From contig FOCC01000007.1 in NCBI GenBank assembly GCA_900110005.1, positions 57,192 to 121,191 on the forward strand: a stretch of 64,000 bases of DNA, given 5' to 3'. The notes beneath the pieces were generated by a model. It ran no database searches. It was not told where the DNA came from and saw nothing but the letters and a program-made list of their open reading frames with translations. Made by a program: the position numbers and the translations under genes. Origin of the DNA: Ligilactobacillus sp. WC1T17. GTDB lineage: Bacteria; Bacillota; Bacilli; Lactobacillales; Lactobacillaceae. Below are positions 11,368 to 21,228 of this stretch, in pieces. Positions within the stretch are counted from its first letter, which is position 1, and each line of letters begins with the position of its first letter.

Positions 11368-12189
11368 TCAATCATATTTTACGTTGCCGTCCAAATACCA
11401 TGGATTATGTGGCTGCCAATAACGCCGATATAAAATCAGAAAAATGCTGCCAGCAAAAATCACCACCGATAGCCACTGAGAAACTCTTAAAAAGCCCAGC
11501 ATTAAACTATCTGTCCGCAATCCTTCAACAAAAAAGCGTCCAAATGAGTACCATCCAGCATAAGTTAGTACTACTTCACCCCGTTTAAACAAATGCACCT
11601 TATGCCTTAAAGACATCAGCAAAATAAAACCGGCAAAATCCCACACTGATTCATATAAAAAAGTAGGCTGGTAATAAACACCATTAATTTTCATCTGCTC
11701 AATGATAAAATTAGGCAGCATCAAGCCTTTCAAAAAAGCTCTAGTCGTTGCGCTGCCATGTGCTTCTTGGTTGATAAAATTGCCCCACCGGCCCATTGCT
11801 TGTGCCATGATGACTGTTGGTGCCATAATATCCATAAAAAGCCAAGGTGACAATTCTTTAACCCGACAAAAAATGACCAAGGTCAGCACTGCTCCAATTA
11901 ATCCGCCGTAAATGGCAATACCACCATCCCAAATGCGGACAATCTCAGCTGGGTGTTCGGCATAATAAGACCATTCAAAGACCACATAATAAATGCGGGC
12001 GCAAATAATCGCTACCGGCAAAGCATATAAAAGATAGTCATAAAAGTTATCTTCATGTACGCCTCTTTTTTGACCTTCACGCACTGACAAAAACAACGCC
12101 AGCAGTACTGCCGTCCCGATAATAGCCCCATACCAGTGCACGGTAAAAGGGCCAAGTTTTAAGGCAATTGGATTTATCGCTCCTAACAA
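11368..12189 (-). CDS. lgt: Prolipoprotein diacylglyceryl transferase
   Basis: Transfers a diacylglyceryl group from phosphatidylglycerol to the lipobox cysteine of prolipoproteins at the membrane. 273 residues with about seven membrane segments. The Lgt signature [13 protein letters not shown] is present, as is the essential HWYG near the N-terminus. The start is a TTG (12189-12187) with an AAGGAGGGG site 8 bases upstream. It follows hprK by 15 bases, the usual hprK-lgt pair of Lactobacillales. The OppA-like lipoprotein at the right end of this window would be a substrate. Confidence 0.95.
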   Translation of the reverse strand: MLGAINPIALKLGPFTVHWYGAIIGTAVLLALFLSVREGQKRGVHEDNFYDYLLYALPVAIICARIYYVVFEWSYYAEHPAEIVRIWDGGIAIYGGLIGAVLTLVIFCRVKELSPWLFMDIMAPTVIMAQAMGRWGNFINQEAHGSATTRAFLKGLMLPNFIIEQMKINGVYYQPTFLYESVWDFAGFILLMSLRHKVHLFKRGEVVLTYAGWYSFGRFFVEGLRTDSLMLGFLRVSQWLSVVIFAGSIFLILYRRYWQPHNPWYLDGNVKYD

Positions 12190-12204
12190 TCTTTTGGCCC
12201 CTCC

Positions 12205-13137
12205 TTAGTCAACAGAATTTTGCTTAATCAAGGCATTCAAATTATCTTCAAAAGCCTTTGTTGCATCATATCCCATTGTTTTAGCTCTAAAGTTCATCGC
12301 AGCTGCTTCAATGATAATGGCCAAGTTGCGACCTACTTTAACCGGAATGGTAATTTTCGGAATGCCGACATCAAAAATTTGAACCATTTGTTCACCATTG
12401 CCTAAACGATCAAATTTCTTTTCCTTATCCCAATTTTCCAAATGAATAATGAGCGAAATATCGGTCTTATCGCGCACAGCACCGGCCCCAAACAGATTCA
12501 TGACGTCAATGATTCCAACTCCGCGAATTTCTAACATGTGGCGTAAAATAGCTGGTGCTTCACCGACAATTGTTTGTTCATCTTGCTGGTAAACTTCTAC
12601 GCGATCATCAGCAATCAAACGATGACCACGTTTAATCAAATCAAGCGCTGTTTCTGATTTACCAACCCCTGAATCACCGGTAATCAAAACACCCAAACTG
12701 TAAATATCAACTAAAACACCGTGTAAAGACTTGCGTTCAGCCAATTTACCACCGAGAAAATCTGTCATTTTAGCAGATAATCTAGTTGTTGGCAATTTTG
12801 ACCGTAAAATCGGTACATGGTGGCTAACAGCGGCCTTCTCCATCTCAATCGGCACATCTAAAGCCCGTGAAACGACAAAACAAGGCGTCTTATCACCACA
12901 AAGCTTTTCCATGATTTCGCGCCTTCTTTTCGATCCCATGGTGTGTTCATATGATATTTCCGTCATACCAAATAACTGTACCCGCTCTTGCGGATAGTAA
13001 TCCAGATAGCCGGCTAATTCCAGCCCCGGCCGCGAAATATCTTCAGTTGTAATTACTCTTTTATCTAAATCTTCAGCCCCGGTATATACAGTTAAACCTA
13101 ACGCATCTACCAGTTCCTTTACTGTTACCCCATTCAT
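12205..13137 (-). CDS. hprK: HPr kinase/phosphorylase
   Basis: Phosphorylates or dephosphorylates Ser-46 of HPr according to energy state and so drives CcpA-dependent catabolite repression. 310 residues. The P-loop GDSGVGKSETALDL and the downstream signature LEIRGVGIIDVMNLFG are intact, as is the N-terminal domain. It starts a transcript with lgt. The presence of a cre-like site before glpK in this window fits a working HPrK/CcpA system. Confidence 0.96.
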   Translation of the reverse strand: MNGVTVKELVDALGLTVYTGAEDLDKRVITTEDISRPGLELAGYLDYYPQERVQLFGMTEISYEHTMGSKRRREIMEKLCGDKTPCFVVSRALDVPIEMEKAAVSHHVPILRSKLPTTRLSAKMTDFLGGKLAERKSLHGVLVDIYSLGVLITGDSGVGKSETALDLIKRGHRLIADDRVEVYQQDEQTIVGEAPAILRHMLEIRGVGIIDVMNLFGAGAVRDKTDISLIIHLENWDKEKKFDRLGNGEQMVQIFDVGIPKITIPVKVGRNLAIIIEAAAMNFRAKTMGYDATKAFEDNLNALIKQNSVD

Positions 13138-13210
13138 TTTTTTACCTCACATTTCAATTTCAAAATTATTATTAGTCTATTGTATCATTTTTTAACCGCT
13201 TTCAACACCT

Positions 13211-13552
13211 TTAATCGATATGGTCGGTAATAATCAAGTTCACGACACTAATAATAATGGCCACTACAAAAGCTGAGCTGAAACTGGAAAATTGGAAAAA
13301 ATCTCCCATCAAATAAGCAGTTAATTCCAGCATCACCCCATTAATAACCAGGTAAAAAAAACCTAAGGTCAGGGCCGTAATCGGTAATGATAAAATAACT
13401 AAAAATGGTTTAACCCACATATTAAGCAGCCCCAAAACCACTGCCGCTAAAAAAGCTGCTAAAATGCTAGAGACATGCAAAATATTTGGGAAAAAGCCTG
13501 CTGTCGCTAAAAAAACTAACGTATTAACCAAACAGCGCTGCCAAAAGCCCAT
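13211..13552 (-). CDS. yvlD: Small four-TM membrane protein (phage-holin-like family, YvlD type)
   Basis: 113 residues with four hydrophobic segments; matches the pattern of the 4-TM holin-like membrane family to which Bacillus YvlD belongs. Not a phage gene despite the family name. Its ATG overlaps the TAA of the pspC gene by one base (TAATG). In Bacillus the yvlABCD operon is induced by envelope stress; by context this pair likely also serves envelope homeostasis, but the function is unknown. Confidence 0.82.
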   Translation of the reverse strand: MGFWQRCLVNTLVFLATAGFFPNILHVSSILAAFLAAVVLGLLNMWVKPFLVILSLPITALTLGFFYLVINGVMLELTAYLMGDFFQFSSFSSAFVVAIIISVVNLIITDHID

Positions 13553-13896
13553 TAATCTTTGCCTCCTTTAGTAATATCTTTTTCTGTTGCGTCGGTAACT
13601 TTTTTGCATTGCTTCGTATTAGAACTGCTTTTATCTCTTTTCAAAGCTTCCGCAAACATGCCATGCAACATCGTTAAAACATCATTGTAAGTATCATTTT
13701 TCCTAGGCATTACTAAAGCTAAGATAATATAGGCTAAAATGACTACATATACCATTGGCGGGAACAATTCGGCCACCATAGCCGCCAAAAGAAACAATCC
13801 TCTGACAATATAAGGATGAATCCCGAAATATTCAGCAATACCTGTGCAAACACCGCAAACCAGCCCATGATTTGAGCGATACAGTTTCTTTTTCAT
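13552..13896 (-). CDS. PspC-domain membrane protein
   Basis: 114 residues. The N-terminus (KKLYRSNHGLVCGVCTGIAEYFG) is a clear PspC domain start, followed by two hydrophobic segments and a polar tail of about 45 residues. PspC proteins act in phage-shock-type envelope stress responses; in Firmicutes the role is less defined. Start supported by a GAGAGGAAG site. Forms a unit with the downstream holin-like gene and with the PDZ protein upstream (11-base gap). Confidence 0.88.
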   Translation of the reverse strand: MKKKLYRSNHGLVCGVCTGIAEYFGIHPYIVRGLFLLAAMVAELFPPMVYVVILAYIILALVMPRKNDTYNDVLTMLHGMFAEALKRDKSSSNTKQCKKVTDATEKDITKGGKD

Positions 13897-13907
13897 TTAT
13901 CTTCCTC

Positions 13908-15029
13908 TCAATCAAATAAAATCAATCCTATTTCATGCGGTGCATCCGCATAAATAGCACTTTCGCAAATTTTTAACTCACCATCGACATTTTGCACTAA
14001 TAACTTGCAATAAGCAGCATTTTCCTGCAAAGCTTGGTATAATTCGCTGGCATTAGCCACGGGCTTTTTATTACATTCTAAAATAATATCGCCTGCTTCA
14101 AGCTGCATTTTAGCTGCCGGCGTATCGGCTTTAACAGCTACCACCCGTACACCTCGGCTCGTTTCAACATACCAAAAATGTCCTTTGCGGTTATAGTTAT
14201 AACAGCTGTATTGAAGTAAAAGTTCCGCCAAAAAACTAAGTCCTAATAAAACCAAACCATAATTTTGCGGAATAAACAGTGCTAAAAATGCCAACACCGC
14301 TTCCAAAAAAGCCAGCTGGTTTTTACGCTTTTGATAATAAGCCAAAAGTGCTTTAGGCTTTAACTTCGTCGTAGTCAAATACGTCAATATTAAAAGCGGC
14401 ATTAAAACAATCGTAAAATGCTGCGAGCTACCATTTAAAATCCAAAACAGCGGTATACCCCCATTTTTACCGGTAGGCACCAGCAAAATCAAGGGAATCA
14501 GTGCTAAATTACGCCAGCTGTAACTGACAATTCGCCGGCCTCTTTTGCCTTCTTTAATTGTGGGCGTAAAAAAAATTGCCTTTGATTTTGTAGCAACCGC
14601 CGCCTGTAAAAAGGCCGTTAAACTAGCCAACAACAACATCATCGTCGTAAATCCGGCAGGCAATTTATCCGCCCAAAGCCAACCTTTAGGTGCCAAAAGC
14701 ATAATAATCCCTGTACCGATTAAAGCCAAAAAGCTCAAATCGCACGCAGCAAAAAAGATTAGGGAAAGACCTGCCAAAATCTGATATAAATAGATAACTT
14801 TCATTGGCAGTCCGATTCCGCACAGAACCGTAAAAATACCCGCCGTAAAGAAGAAAGCTAAACTATCTTTTAAGAAGTGCCGCCCTTCATAGCAATCACT
14901 ATTGACGGCAATTCGAAATTGCTGGCGTTCTTTTTTTACCCGGATGAAATACATCCCCAAAATCCAAATTAAACTCAACCAAACCAGTGGCTGACACAAA
15001 TAATTTTTAATTACCGCCAAAATAGCCAC
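13908..15029 (-). CDS. Multi-pass membrane protein with C-terminal PDZ domain, MinJ-like
   Basis: 373 residues. About eight hydrophobic segments fill roughly residues 10-280, then a PDZ domain (RGVRVVAVKADTPAAKMQL, AGDIILECNKKPV) occupies about residues 295-370. Layout and position next to ftsE-ftsX match Bacillus MinJ (YvjD), which bridges DivIVA and MinD in division-site selection. This is an inference from architecture and neighbourhood, not from detailed alignment. I start it at a GTG (15029) because an AAAGGGGG site lies 6 bases upstream; ATGs 8-9 codons further up lack a site. No protease residues are seen, so it is not a CtpB-type peptidase. Confidence 0.75.
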   Translation of the reverse strand: MAILAVIKNYLCQPLVWLSLIWILGMYFIRVKKERQQFRIAVNSDCYEGRHFLKDSLAFFFTAGIFTVLCGIGLPMKVIYLYQILAGLSLIFFAACDLSFLALIGTGIIMLLAPKGWLWADKLPAGFTTMMLLLASLTAFLQAAVATKSKAIFFTPTIKEGKRGRRIVSYSWRNLALIPLILLVPTGKNGGIPLFWILNGSSQHFTIVLMPLLILTYLTTTKLKPKALLAYYQKRKNQLAFLEAVLAFLALFIPQNYGLVLLGLSFLAELLLQYSCYNYNRKGHFWYVETSRGVRVVAVKADTPAAKMQLEAGDIILECNKKPVANASELYQALQENAAYCKLLVQNVDGELKICESAIYADAPHEIGLILFD

Positions 15030-15111
15030 GACTACGCCCCCTTTTACTATCATCATTATAACAAATTACAATCCACTGCGGAAAAATTCAGCTAAATTAA
15101 TCTAAATAAAA

Positions 15112-15138
15112 AACCTGATTTCACTAAGAAATCAGGTT
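15112..15138 (-). terminator. Intrinsic terminator of ftsX
   Basis: Stem AACCTGATTTC with its complement around a 5-base loop, followed by T on the minus strand, right after the ftsX stop. Confidence 0.9.
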
Positions 15139-15143
15139 CATCT

Positions 15144-16031
15144 TTAAATTTTAAGGAAACGGCTCATTGAAAGACCTGAGCCAATCGCGCCAATCACAAT
15201 CCCAATCGCAGCTAATAACAGGTCAATTTCCCACAAGAATGTGCCTGGTGTCAGCAGGGAATAACTGGTTCCGGCTAAGGATTCAGACAACACACCATAA
15301 AGCCAAATGTATAACGCATCAACCACAATAAGCGGTAAAATAGCCCCCAAAAGTCCGGTCCAAGCGCCTTCTAAAATAAATGGCCAGCGAATATAACTGT
15401 TAGTTGCACCAACTAAACGCATAATGGCAATTTCATTTTTACGCGACATAATCGTAATTCTGATTGTATTGGAAATCAAAAAGACGGCCACAAACAACAG
15501 CAAAATGCTAATCGTTACACCCCAACGCTGGATGCTAGCCACAACTTTGAAAAGTTTTTTAGCTGAAGCTCCACCGTATTTGGCATCAGAAACATGTTTT
15601 AATTTTTTAGCCTTTTTAGCCACCTTAATGGTCTTTTCCGGTGAAGTTGCACTCACAACGTAAACATCAGACAAGGGGTTGTCATCACCTTGGAATAATT
15701 TGAATTCATTCCCATAGACACTGACAACATTCTTCAATTCCTTTTGCTTGCTTGAAAATTCAATGCTCTTAACTCCAGAAATTTTCTGCAATTGTTTCTT
15801 TAACTTAGCTTCTTGTTTCTTGGTTGTACCACGATCAATAATGACCCGAACCTGCACATCATTTTCAACATCCGTTGCCACTTTGTTGATATTAAGCAAG
15901 ATAGAAAGTAAAATACCCACCAGCAAAAGCGTAACTGTAACCGCACTGACAGCGGCAATGGACATCCAGCCATTACGCTTTAAACTTTTGAAGCTTTCGC
16001 GTAAATGACGCTTAATCGTTACTGCTTTCAT
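15144..16031 (-). CDS. ftsX: Cell division ABC transporter permease FtsX
   Basis: Membrane partner of FtsE; the pair controls peptidoglycan hydrolases at the septum or side wall. 295 residues with a cytoplasmic N-terminus, one membrane segment, a large extracellular loop (about residues 50-170) and three more membrane segments, the usual FtsX layout. The ISNTIRITIMSRKNEIAIMRLVGA segment, cut here as SRKNEIAIMRLVGA, is typical of FtsX/MacB permeases. It overlaps ftsE by 20 bases and shares its transcript. Confidence 0.95.
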   Translation of the reverse strand: MKAVTIKRHLRESFKSLKRNGWMSIAAVSAVTVTLLLVGILLSILLNINKVATDVENDVQVRVIIDRGTTKKQEAKLKKQLQKISGVKSIEFSSKQKELKNVVSVYGNEFKLFQGDDNPLSDVYVVSATSPEKTIKVAKKAKKLKHVSDAKYGGASAKKLFKVVASIQRWGVTISILLLFVAVFLISNTIRITIMSRKNEIAIMRLVGATNSYIRWPFILEGAWTGLLGAILPLIVVDALYIWLYGVLSESLAGTSYSLLTPGTFLWEIDLLLAAIGIVIGAIGSGLSMSRFLKI

Positions 16032-16707
16032 TTAAGTATTGTCCTCCTTCTTGATCACGTACAATCTTGCCATCCTCAATTTCAATGACACGATGCTTAT
16101 ATTCATCAACCAATAAACTGTTGTGGGTCGCCATCACAATGGTTGTCCCATCCTTATTGATTTTTTCCAAAATATCCATAATGCCTTCTGAGGTTTCAGG
16201 ATCCAAGTTACCCGTTGGTTCATCAGCAATCAAAATACTTGGCTTATTGGCAATCGCTCTGGCAATCGCGATTCTTTGCTGTTCACCACCGGATAATTCG
16301 TTAGGAAAATTATCAGCCTTATCAGCCAAACCAACTAAGTCTAAAACCTTAGTTACCCGCTTTTGAACTTCTGCTGGTTCTTTTTCAATAACTTGCAAAG
16401 CATAAGCGATATTTTCAAAAATAGTTAACCGCGGCAATAATTTGAAATCTTGGAAGACAATGCCTAATTCGCGACGCAAATATGGCACTTCACTATTTTT
16501 CATACTTTCAAGTTCATATTCATTAACTTTAATTTGTCCCGAAGTTGGAACTTCTTGATGGTACATCATTTTAACAAAAGTTGATTTACCTGCCCCACTA
16601 GGTCCAATAACGTAAACAAATTCACCCTGATCAATTCTTAACGAAATGTGGTTTGTTGCTACAACACCATTAGGGTATTCTTTCACAACATCTTTATATT
16701 CAATCAA
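16012..16707 (-). CDS. ftsE: Cell division ATP-binding protein FtsE
   Basis: ABC ATPase of the FtsEX complex. 231 residues. Walker A GPSGAGKSTF, signature LSGGEQQR, Walker B ILIADEPTGNLD and the switch histidine in VMATHN are present. It starts at a TTG (16707) 7 bases after an AAGGGAG site. It overlaps ftsX. In Gram-positives FtsEX activates PcsB/CwlO-type hydrolases. Confidence 0.95.
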   Translation of the reverse strand: MIEYKDVVKEYPNGVVATNHISLRIDQGEFVYVIGPSGAGKSTFVKMMYHQEVPTSGQIKVNEYELESMKNSEVPYLRRELGIVFQDFKLLPRLTIFENIAYALQVIEKEPAEVQKRVTKVLDLVGLADKADNFPNELSGGEQQRIAIARAIANKPSILIADEPTGNLDPETSEGIMDILEKINKDGTTIVMATHNSLLVDEYKHRVIEIEDGKIVRDQEGGQYLNESSND

Positions 16708-16811
16708 TGTTATGCTCCCTTCCTATTATTTACAACAGTATCCATTATAACATTAATATTTAGACTTTCTTTGCATACTTGTTACAATTACTTATCAATT
16801 TTTTCTCGGTT

Positions 16812-17928
16812 TTAACGCGGATTTTCCTGCTTCAAATGCCATTGAAGATAGGCATTGATGAAGCCATCCAAATCACCATCCATGACATTTGAAATATTTC
16901 CTGTTTCAAAACCGGTCCGGTGATCTTTAACCATTGAATATGGATGGAAAACATACGATCTGATTTGTGACCCCCAACCGATATCCAACTGTTCACCTTG
17001 AATTTGTGCCCGCTTTTTTTCCTGTTCTTCTAACTCTAATTGATACAGTTTAGATTTCAACATTCTTTCTGCGGTTGCCCGATTTTGAAATTGTGACCGT
17101 TGTGCCTGACTCGAAACCACAATTCCTGTTGGAATGTGAATCAATCGAACCGCTGAACTAGTTTTGTTGATGTGCTGCCCCCCAGCACCAGAGGAACGAA
17201 AGACTTCCATTTTGATATCTTCAGGACGCAAATCAACTTCAACATCATCATCTAGTTCCGGCATAACATTCACCGAACAAAATGAAGTATGCCGCCGACC
17301 AGCTGAATCAAAAGGCGAGATTCTCACCAAGCGGTGCACCCCTTTTTCGCTGCGCAAATAACCGTAAGCATTGGTACCTGAAATAACCATCGTCACTGAC
17401 TTAATACCTGCTTCATCGCCGGCGAGGTAATCTTCAATTTCAACTGTAAATCCATGCTGTTCAGCCCAGCGAGTGTACATTCTTAAAAGCATTGCTCCCC
17501 AGTCTTGCGACTCAGTTCCGCCCGCCCCGGGGTGAAATTCTAAGATGGCATTATTCTTATCATAAGGACCATTTAACAGCAATGACAATTGGTAGCTTTG
17601 TAACTTTTGCTTTGTTAATTGGTATTTATCGTCTAATTCAGACCATAAGTCACTGTCGCCATCTTCTTGACACATTTCCAAGAGAATTTCCAATTCTTCA
17701 ACAGCTTCTTTTAACTGGTTAAAGTTATCATACTTGTTTTTTAAAACATTGTTTTCATTAATAATTTTTTGTGCCTTGGCTTGATCATTCCAAAAAGTTG
17801 GATCAGCCATCTGTGCTTCATTGTCGGCAATGGATTCTTTCAGGACATCGAGGTCAAAGAGACCCCCTAAAGTCCGAAATCTGTGCTACCATTTGCTCAA
17901 TTTCTTTCTTATATTCACTAAATTCCAA
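16812..17928 (-). CDS. prfB: Peptide chain release factor 2, with programmed +1 frameshift
   Basis: RF2 recognises UGA and UAA. The gene is in two frames: codons 1-24 from a TTG at 17928 to CTT (17859-17857), then an in-frame TGA (17856-17854), then the main frame from 17855 to 16812. The frameshift site CTT-TGA-C is preceded by an internal Shine-Dalgarno-like AGGGGGT, the classical autoregulatory arrangement: when RF2 is scarce, ribosomes slip by one and make the full protein. The product would be 371 residues. The stop-recognition tripeptide region ([14 protein letters not shown]) and catalytic GGQ ([11 protein letters not shown]) are intact. A conventional annotation may show only the 332-residue part starting at the ATG at 17810. 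Confidence 0.95.
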
Positions 17929-17959
17929 AATTTTTACCTGCTTTCTTCAACTTATCGGC

Positions 17960-18000
17960 AAAAAAGGCAGCTGACTAGAGGTCTAGTTAACCGCCTTTTT
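17960..18000 (-). terminator. Intrinsic terminator of secA
   Basis: AAAAAGGC / GCCTTTTTT outer stem with an imperfect inner stem (AACTAGA / TCTAGT) on the minus strand, right after secA. Confidence 0.8.
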
Positions 18001-18002
18001 GC

Positions 18003-20366
18003 TTAACGCCGAATATTTTGTCTAATTTCAGCCTTCAAGAATAATCTCGTAACTTCGTATTCAATATCGCCAATCATCTGTTCAAACATTTTAAAGCCGT
18101 CTGATTGGTATTCAACCAATGGATTCAACTGGCCATAACCACGCAGCCCGATTGATTGTCTTAATTGGTCCATAGCATCAATATGATCAGTCCAATGAGA
18201 ATCGACCACCCGCAAAATAACAACTTTTTCAAATTCAAGCATTTGACTTGCATCATAAAGTTGCTTTTCTTTCATCTTGTAATTTGCTTCCGCACGGTCC
18301 ATCAAAGCTGCAACAATTTCTTCAGCTGTCTTGCCTTCTAAATCATTAAGCGAAATACTATCTTCTGGCACCATAGCTGAAACCGCAAAATCTAAAATAC
18401 CTTGCAGGTTCCATTCTTCTGGTTTGCCAACCGTATGCATTTGTACGGTATGCTCAACTGTCCGTTTAATCATTGGCATAATGACAGGTTTAAGGGAATT
18501 TTCTTCCATGATGACTTGTTGCCGTTGTTTATAGATAACTTCACGTTGTGCCCGCATAACATCATCATATTGCAAAACTTGCTTACGCGTATCATAGTTA
18601 TTGCCTTCAACCCGTTTTTGGGCTGATTCAACTTGACGTGTAATCATTCTTGATTGGATAACAGAATCTTCTTCAGACATATTCATTGTTTCAAGGAAAT
18701 GCTTAATCCGTTCAGAGCCAAAACGTAACATCAAATCATCTTCTAACGAAAGATAGAATTGAGAAACCCCAGGATCACCCTGACGACCGGAACGGCCTCT
18801 AAGCTGATTATCAATCCGGCGAGATTCGTGGCGTTCAGTCCCGATAACGGCTAAACCACCTAATTCACGCACGCCCGGTCCCAGCTTAATATCAGTCCCA
18901 CGACCAGCCATGTTGGTGGCAATCGTAACCGCGCCTCTTTGACCAGCATTCATGATGATTTCAGCTTCTTTGGCATGGTTTTTCGCATTCAACACCGCAT
19001 GCGGAATCCCGGCCTGGTCTAACATTTGTGACAAAAGTTCACTTGTTTCAACCGCCACAGTACCAACCAAGATTGGCTGGCCTTTAGCATGACGTTCCTT
19101 GATATCTTCAACAACTGCCTTAAATTTGCTCTTAAGGTTAGGATATAAAATATCGGGACGGTCATCACGAATAACCGGCTTATTAGTTGGTATTGAGATA
19201 ACTTCCATGTTGTAAATTTCACGGAATTCTTCATCTTCCGTCTTGGCTGTACCTGTCATACCTGACAATTTTTTGTACATTCTAAAGAAGTTTTGGTAAG
19301 TGATGTTAGCCATCGTCTTAGTTTCTTCTTCAATTTCAACATGTTCTTTAGCTTCGATAGCTTGATGCAAACCATCTGAATACCGCCGGCCATCCATGAT
19401 ACGTCCAGTAAATTGGTCAACAATCAAAACTTGACCATCTTGCACCACATAATCTTTATCGCGTATCATAATATAGTTGGCTCTTAAAGCATTATCTAAA
19501 TGGTGGTTCAAAGCTGTATTATCGGGATCAAATAAATTACTTAAGCCAAAGTATTTTTCACCCTTGCGAATTCCCTGTTCTGTCAAAGAAACCGTCTTGG
19601 ATTCAAGGTCAACTTTATAATCTTCATCTTTGACCAAAGTTTTGGCAAAGCGGTCTGTCCGCGTATATAAAATGGTTGTTCCTGTAGCTTGTCCTGAAAT
19701 AATCAATGGCGTTCTGGCTTCATCAATTAAGATGGAGTCAACTTCATCGACAATACAGAAGTTAAGTGGTCTTTGTACCATATCTTCGCGGTAAAGCACC
19801 ATATTATCTCTCAAATAGTCAAAACCTAATTCACTGTTCGTCGAGTAAGTGATATCACAGTTGTAAGCTTCTCTTTTCTCTTCAGGTGTTTTGCTGGAAA
19901 TATTAAGCCCCACACTTAAGCCAAGCCAGTTGTAAAGTTCACCCATTTCCGTAGCATCACGTGATGACAAATATTCATTAACTGTAACAACATGTACCCC
20001 TTCACCAGCTAAAGCATTCAAATAAACCGGCATGGTGGCTGTCAACGTCTTACCTTCACCGGTTTTCATTTCAGCAATATTGCCTTCATGAAGCACAATC
20101 CCACCGATAATTTGTACGTGATAAGGATATAAGCCTAAAACCCGCTTAGCCCCTTCACGCGCCACCGCAAAGGCTTCTGGCAAGAGGTCGTCTAAACTTT
20201 CTCCATTTTGATAACGTTGTTTTAATTCAGGTGTCTTTTGTTGTAAGGCTTCGTCTGATAATTCCGCCATATCTTGGGCAAAAGCTTCTACCTTGTTAGC
20301 AATTTTGTCTAATCGTTTCAACTCCCGATTATCACTTTCAACCCATTTTTTAAGGATATTTACCAT
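18003..20366 (-). CDS. secA: Preprotein translocase ATPase SecA
   Basis: Motor of the Sec export pathway. 787 residues. The Walker A region ([14 protein letters not shown]), DEVDSIL and the [10 protein letters not shown] helicase motif VI are present. The C-terminus ends at AEIRQNIRR and lacks the cysteine-rich zinc-binding tail that interacts with SecB; this is usual in lactobacilli. The start codon stands 12 bases from the nearest AAGGA, a longer distance than most genes here. It sits between hpf and prfB, a common Firmicutes order. Confidence 0.96.
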   Translation of the reverse strand: MVNILKKWVESDNRELKRLDKIANKVEAFAQDMAELSDEALQQKTPELKQRYQNGESLDDLLPEAFAVAREGAKRVLGLYPYHVQIIGGIVLHEGNIAEMKTGEGKTLTATMPVYLNALAGEGVHVVTVNEYLSSRDATEMGELYNWLGLSVGLNISSKTPEEKREAYNCDITYSTNSELGFDYLRDNMVLYREDMVQRPLNFCIVDEVDSILIDEARTPLIISGQATGTTILYTRTDRFAKTLVKDEDYKVDLESKTVSLTEQGIRKGEKYFGLSNLFDPDNTALNHHLDNALRANYIMIRDKDYVVQDGQVLIVDQFTGRIMDGRRYSDGLHQAIEAKEHVEIEEETKTMANITYQNFFRMYKKLSGMTGTAKTEDEEFREIYNMEVISIPTNKPVIRDDRPDILYPNLKSKFKAVVEDIKERHAKGQPILVGTVAVETSELLSQMLDQAGIPHAVLNAKNHAKEAEIIMNAGQRGAVTIATNMAGRGTDIKLGPGVRELGGLAVIGTERHESRRIDNQLRGRSGRQGDPGVSQFYLSLEDDLMLRFGSERIKHFLETMNMSEEDSVIQSRMITRQVESAQKRVEGNNYDTRKQVLQYDDVMRAQREVIYKQRQQVIMEENSLKPVIMPMIKRTVEHTVQMHTVGKPEEWNLQGILDFAVSAMVPEDSISLNDLEGKTAEEIVAALMDRAEANYKMKEKQLYDASQMLEFEKVVILRVVDSHWTDHIDAMDQLRQSIGLRGYGQLNPLVEYQSDGFKMFEQMIGDIEYEVTRLFLKAEIRQNIRR

Positions 20367-20399
20367 TTACTTCATAAATCCTTTCTTAACTTACTTTTT

Positions 20400-20426
20400 A
20401 ATAATCATTTGCGATTATTCAGTATA
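20400..20426 (-). promoter_or_regulatory. secA promoter (extended -10) with adjoining inverted repeat
   Basis: Minus strand: TGG-TATACT (TATACT at 20426-20421) is an extended -10. Directly downstream lies a perfect 7-bp inverted repeat AATAATC, 6-base spacer, GATTATT (20400-20419), which would sit at the transcription start or form a small 5-prime hairpin. No good -35 is seen. Confidence 0.5.
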
Positions 20427-20493
20427 CCATTTTTCATTTTATCATTATTTTCAAATTAATTAAAGGAATTTAAGCGAGCAAATGGGCAATAAA

Positions 20494-20521
20494 AAAAGAA
20501 GCTAATCTGATAGCTTCTTTT
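20494..20521 (-). terminator. Intrinsic terminator of hpf
   Basis: Stem AAAAGAAGCTA around a 6-base loop with a T run on the minus strand, 14 bases after the stop. Confidence 0.88.
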
Positions 20522-20534
20522 GCTTGCTTAAAAA

Positions 20535-21080
20535 TTAATTTTCATCGTTAGCTTCAATCAAACCATAACGGCCATCACGACGACGATATACGATACTGAT
20601 TTCAGATGTTTCAGCATCTTCATAAATGAAGAAATCATGTCCCAACATGTCCATTTGCAAGATGGCTTCTTCAACGTCCATTGGTTTCAAAGAAACACTC
20701 TTTGTCCGCACAACTTCAAATTTTTCTTCAGCTTCATCTTCAGCAGGTACGAAATCGACATGCTTAATGCCCTTTTCACGTGACTTGCGGTTCAGCTTTG
20801 TCTTGTGCTTTCTGATTTGACGTTCGAGTTTATCTGTAACCAAGTCAATGCTTGCATACATATCAGGTGAGGTTTCTTCAGCTCTTAAAACAAGGTATGG
20901 CAAAGGAATAGTAACTTCAACCTTGCTCTTTTTGTCCGAATAAACTTTCAAGTTAACGTGAGCAGTTGAACTGGAGGTGTCGTCAAAATACTTTTCGAGT
21001 TTAGCTAACTTCTTTTCAACATATTCGCGAATTGCCCCGGTAACTTCGATATTTTCGCCACGAACATTAATCTTTAACAT
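20535..21080 (-). CDS. hpf: Ribosome hibernation promoting factor, long form
   Basis: Binds ribosomes in stationary phase and drives formation of 100S dimers. 181 residues, the long form of Firmicutes: N-terminal RaiA/YfiA-type S30AE domain (about 1-100, starting MLKINVRGENIEVTGAIREYVEKK, here cut) and a C-terminal dimerisation domain (about 125-181, with SLKPMDVEEAILQMDMLGHD). Strong AAAGGAGAGG site, own promoter and terminator. Confidence 0.95.
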   Translation of the reverse strand: MLKINVRGENIEVTGAIREYVEKKLAKLEKYFDDTSSSTAHVNLKVYSDKKSKVEVTIPLPYLVLRAEETSPDMYASIDLVTDKLERQIRKHKTKLNRKSREKGIKHVDFVPAEDEAEEKFEVVRTKSVSLKPMDVEEAILQMDMLGHDFFIYEDAETSEISIVYRRRDGRYGLIEANDEN

Positions 21081-21100
21081 AGTAAACCTCTCCTTTCACG

Positions 21101-21117
21101 CTAGACGCTAACGCCTA
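21101..21117. repeat. Imperfect inverted repeat in the hpf leader
   Basis: CTAGACG, 3-4 base loop, CGCCTAG (one mismatch). It lies between the hpf promoter and its ribosome binding site and could form a small hairpin in the mRNA leader. No known motif recognised. Confidence 0.35.
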
Positions 21118-21154
21118 GCTAAAGCTATGACTCCTCATAACTTTCTACACCTAC

Positions 21155-21183
21155 ATTATAATGGAAAACGCTTTAAATAACAA
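21155..21183 (-). promoter_or_regulatory. Promoter of hpf
   Basis: Minus strand: -35 TTGTTA (21183-21178), 17-base spacer, -10 TATAAT (21160-21155). Leader of about 70 bases to the hpf start. Confidence 0.72.
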
Positions 21184-21228
21184 TCAAAAGCACAAAATAT
21201 TTAAAAAGATAAATTTAACTTCATAAAT

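Noticed and set aside
13211..13552. Prophage holin
   Set aside because: Family name only; paired with pspC and surrounded by housekeeping genes, no phage genes near.
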